Assembly: GCA_900557555.1 (NCBI GenBank)
Contig: USTH01000059.1
Location: forward strand, 1-6,448
Reading direction: 5' to 3'
From: an uncultured Prevotellaceae bacterium
GTDB taxonomy: Bacteria > Bacteroidota > Bacteroidia > Bacteroidales > Bacteroidaceae
Length of the DNA stretch: 6,448 nucleotides
Shown: in pieces, positions 6,204 through 6,448 of the stretch
How the letters are laid out: the number at the start of each line of letters is the position of its first letter
Numbering within the stretch: the first letter of the stretch is position 1
Made by a program: the position numbers and the translations under genes
Notes under the pieces: model-generated
Databases searched by the model: none
Told to the model about the DNA's origin: nothing
What the model saw: the letters and a program-made list of their open reading frames with translations, nothing else

Positions 6204-6448
6204 CTACATATCTTCGGCCATGAATATGGCTTGGCGAAGTGCTCCGAGTTTGTTGTTCACTTCCTGCAGCTCATATTCTTCATCGCTCTTTGCCACTATG
6301 CCACCCCCGGCCTGAAACCACAGTTCGTTGTTGCGGCTGATGAAAGTGCGTATTATAATGGCTTGGTTGAGGTCGCCGTTGAATCCCACAAATCCGATGC
6401 AACCACCATAGGCACCGCGGTTGTGAGGCTCGTATTGGCTGATGAGTT
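6204..6448 (-). CDS. trpE: Anthranilate synthase component I, C-terminal 80 residues (5' part outside window)
   Basis: The frame is open to the right edge (first full codon at 6446) and stops with TAG at 6204-6206. Only the last 80 residues of a protein normally about 460-520 long are visible. They match the end of the chorismate-binding domain: YEPHNRGAYGG (5-15 of the fragment), AIIIRTF (29-35), the signature QAGGGIVAKSD (45-55), and an acidic EEYELQEVNNK helix (56-66), where family members carry a Mg-binding glutamate. TrpE uses chorismate plus ammonia from TrpG to make anthranilate and is normally inhibited by tryptophan at its N-terminal domain, which is not visible. The related PabB and isochorismate synthases share this fold; the following trpG and trpD favour TrpE. 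An internal GTG at 6389 is not the start, because conserved coding sequence continues upstream of it. Confidence 0.95.
   Translation of the reverse strand, partial: LISQYEPHNRGAYGGCIGFVGFNGDLNQAIIIRTFISRNNELWFQAGGGIVAKSDEEYELQEVNNKLGALRQAIFMAEDM

Overview
The window looks like chromosomal DNA from a member of the Bacteroidales (Bacteroides/Prevotella/Muribaculaceae type). The evidence is the set of separate, unfused trp genes in the order E-G-D-C-F-A, the ComF and YjbR protein types, the lack of clear Shine-Dalgarno sites, and a promoter matching the Bacteroides consensus (TTTG, 20-base spacer, TAnnTTTG). This is inferred from sequence character only. All eight full or nearly full genes, plus the trpE fragment, read on the minus strand, so transcription runs from high to low coordinates.

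Positions 6448 to 2287 hold most of a tryptophan biosynthesis operon: the end of trpE (cut by the window edge), trpG, trpD, trpC, trpF and trpA. TrpE and TrpG together make anthranilate from chorismate and glutamine. TrpD adds phosphoribose from PRPP, TrpF isomerises the product, TrpC closes the ring to indole-3-glycerol phosphate, and TrpA splits off indole for TrpB. Gaps are short (39, 43, 5 and 27 bases) and trpF and trpA overlap by 4 bases, as expected for one transcript. trpB is not in the window; it would be expected upstream of trpE. The operon promoter and any leader also lie outside.

Positions 2229 to 943 hold a ComF-type phosphoribosyltransferase gene, 57 bases after trpA and possibly on the same transcript, and then a small YjbR/MmcQ-family gene after a 147-base gap.

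Positions 916 to 1 hold a promoter with a full consensus match and the gene it drives, an Rpn-family PD-(D/E)XK nuclease (transposase_31-like group). The gene runs off the left edge inside a stretch of 21-base tandem repeats that encode a seven-residue repeat. This open-ended gene is the only accessory-type element here and the most interesting part of the window. No stretch longer than 300 bases lacks a gene. I see no tRNA, rRNA, CRISPR array or insertion-sequence ends, and no sign of a wholly new system.
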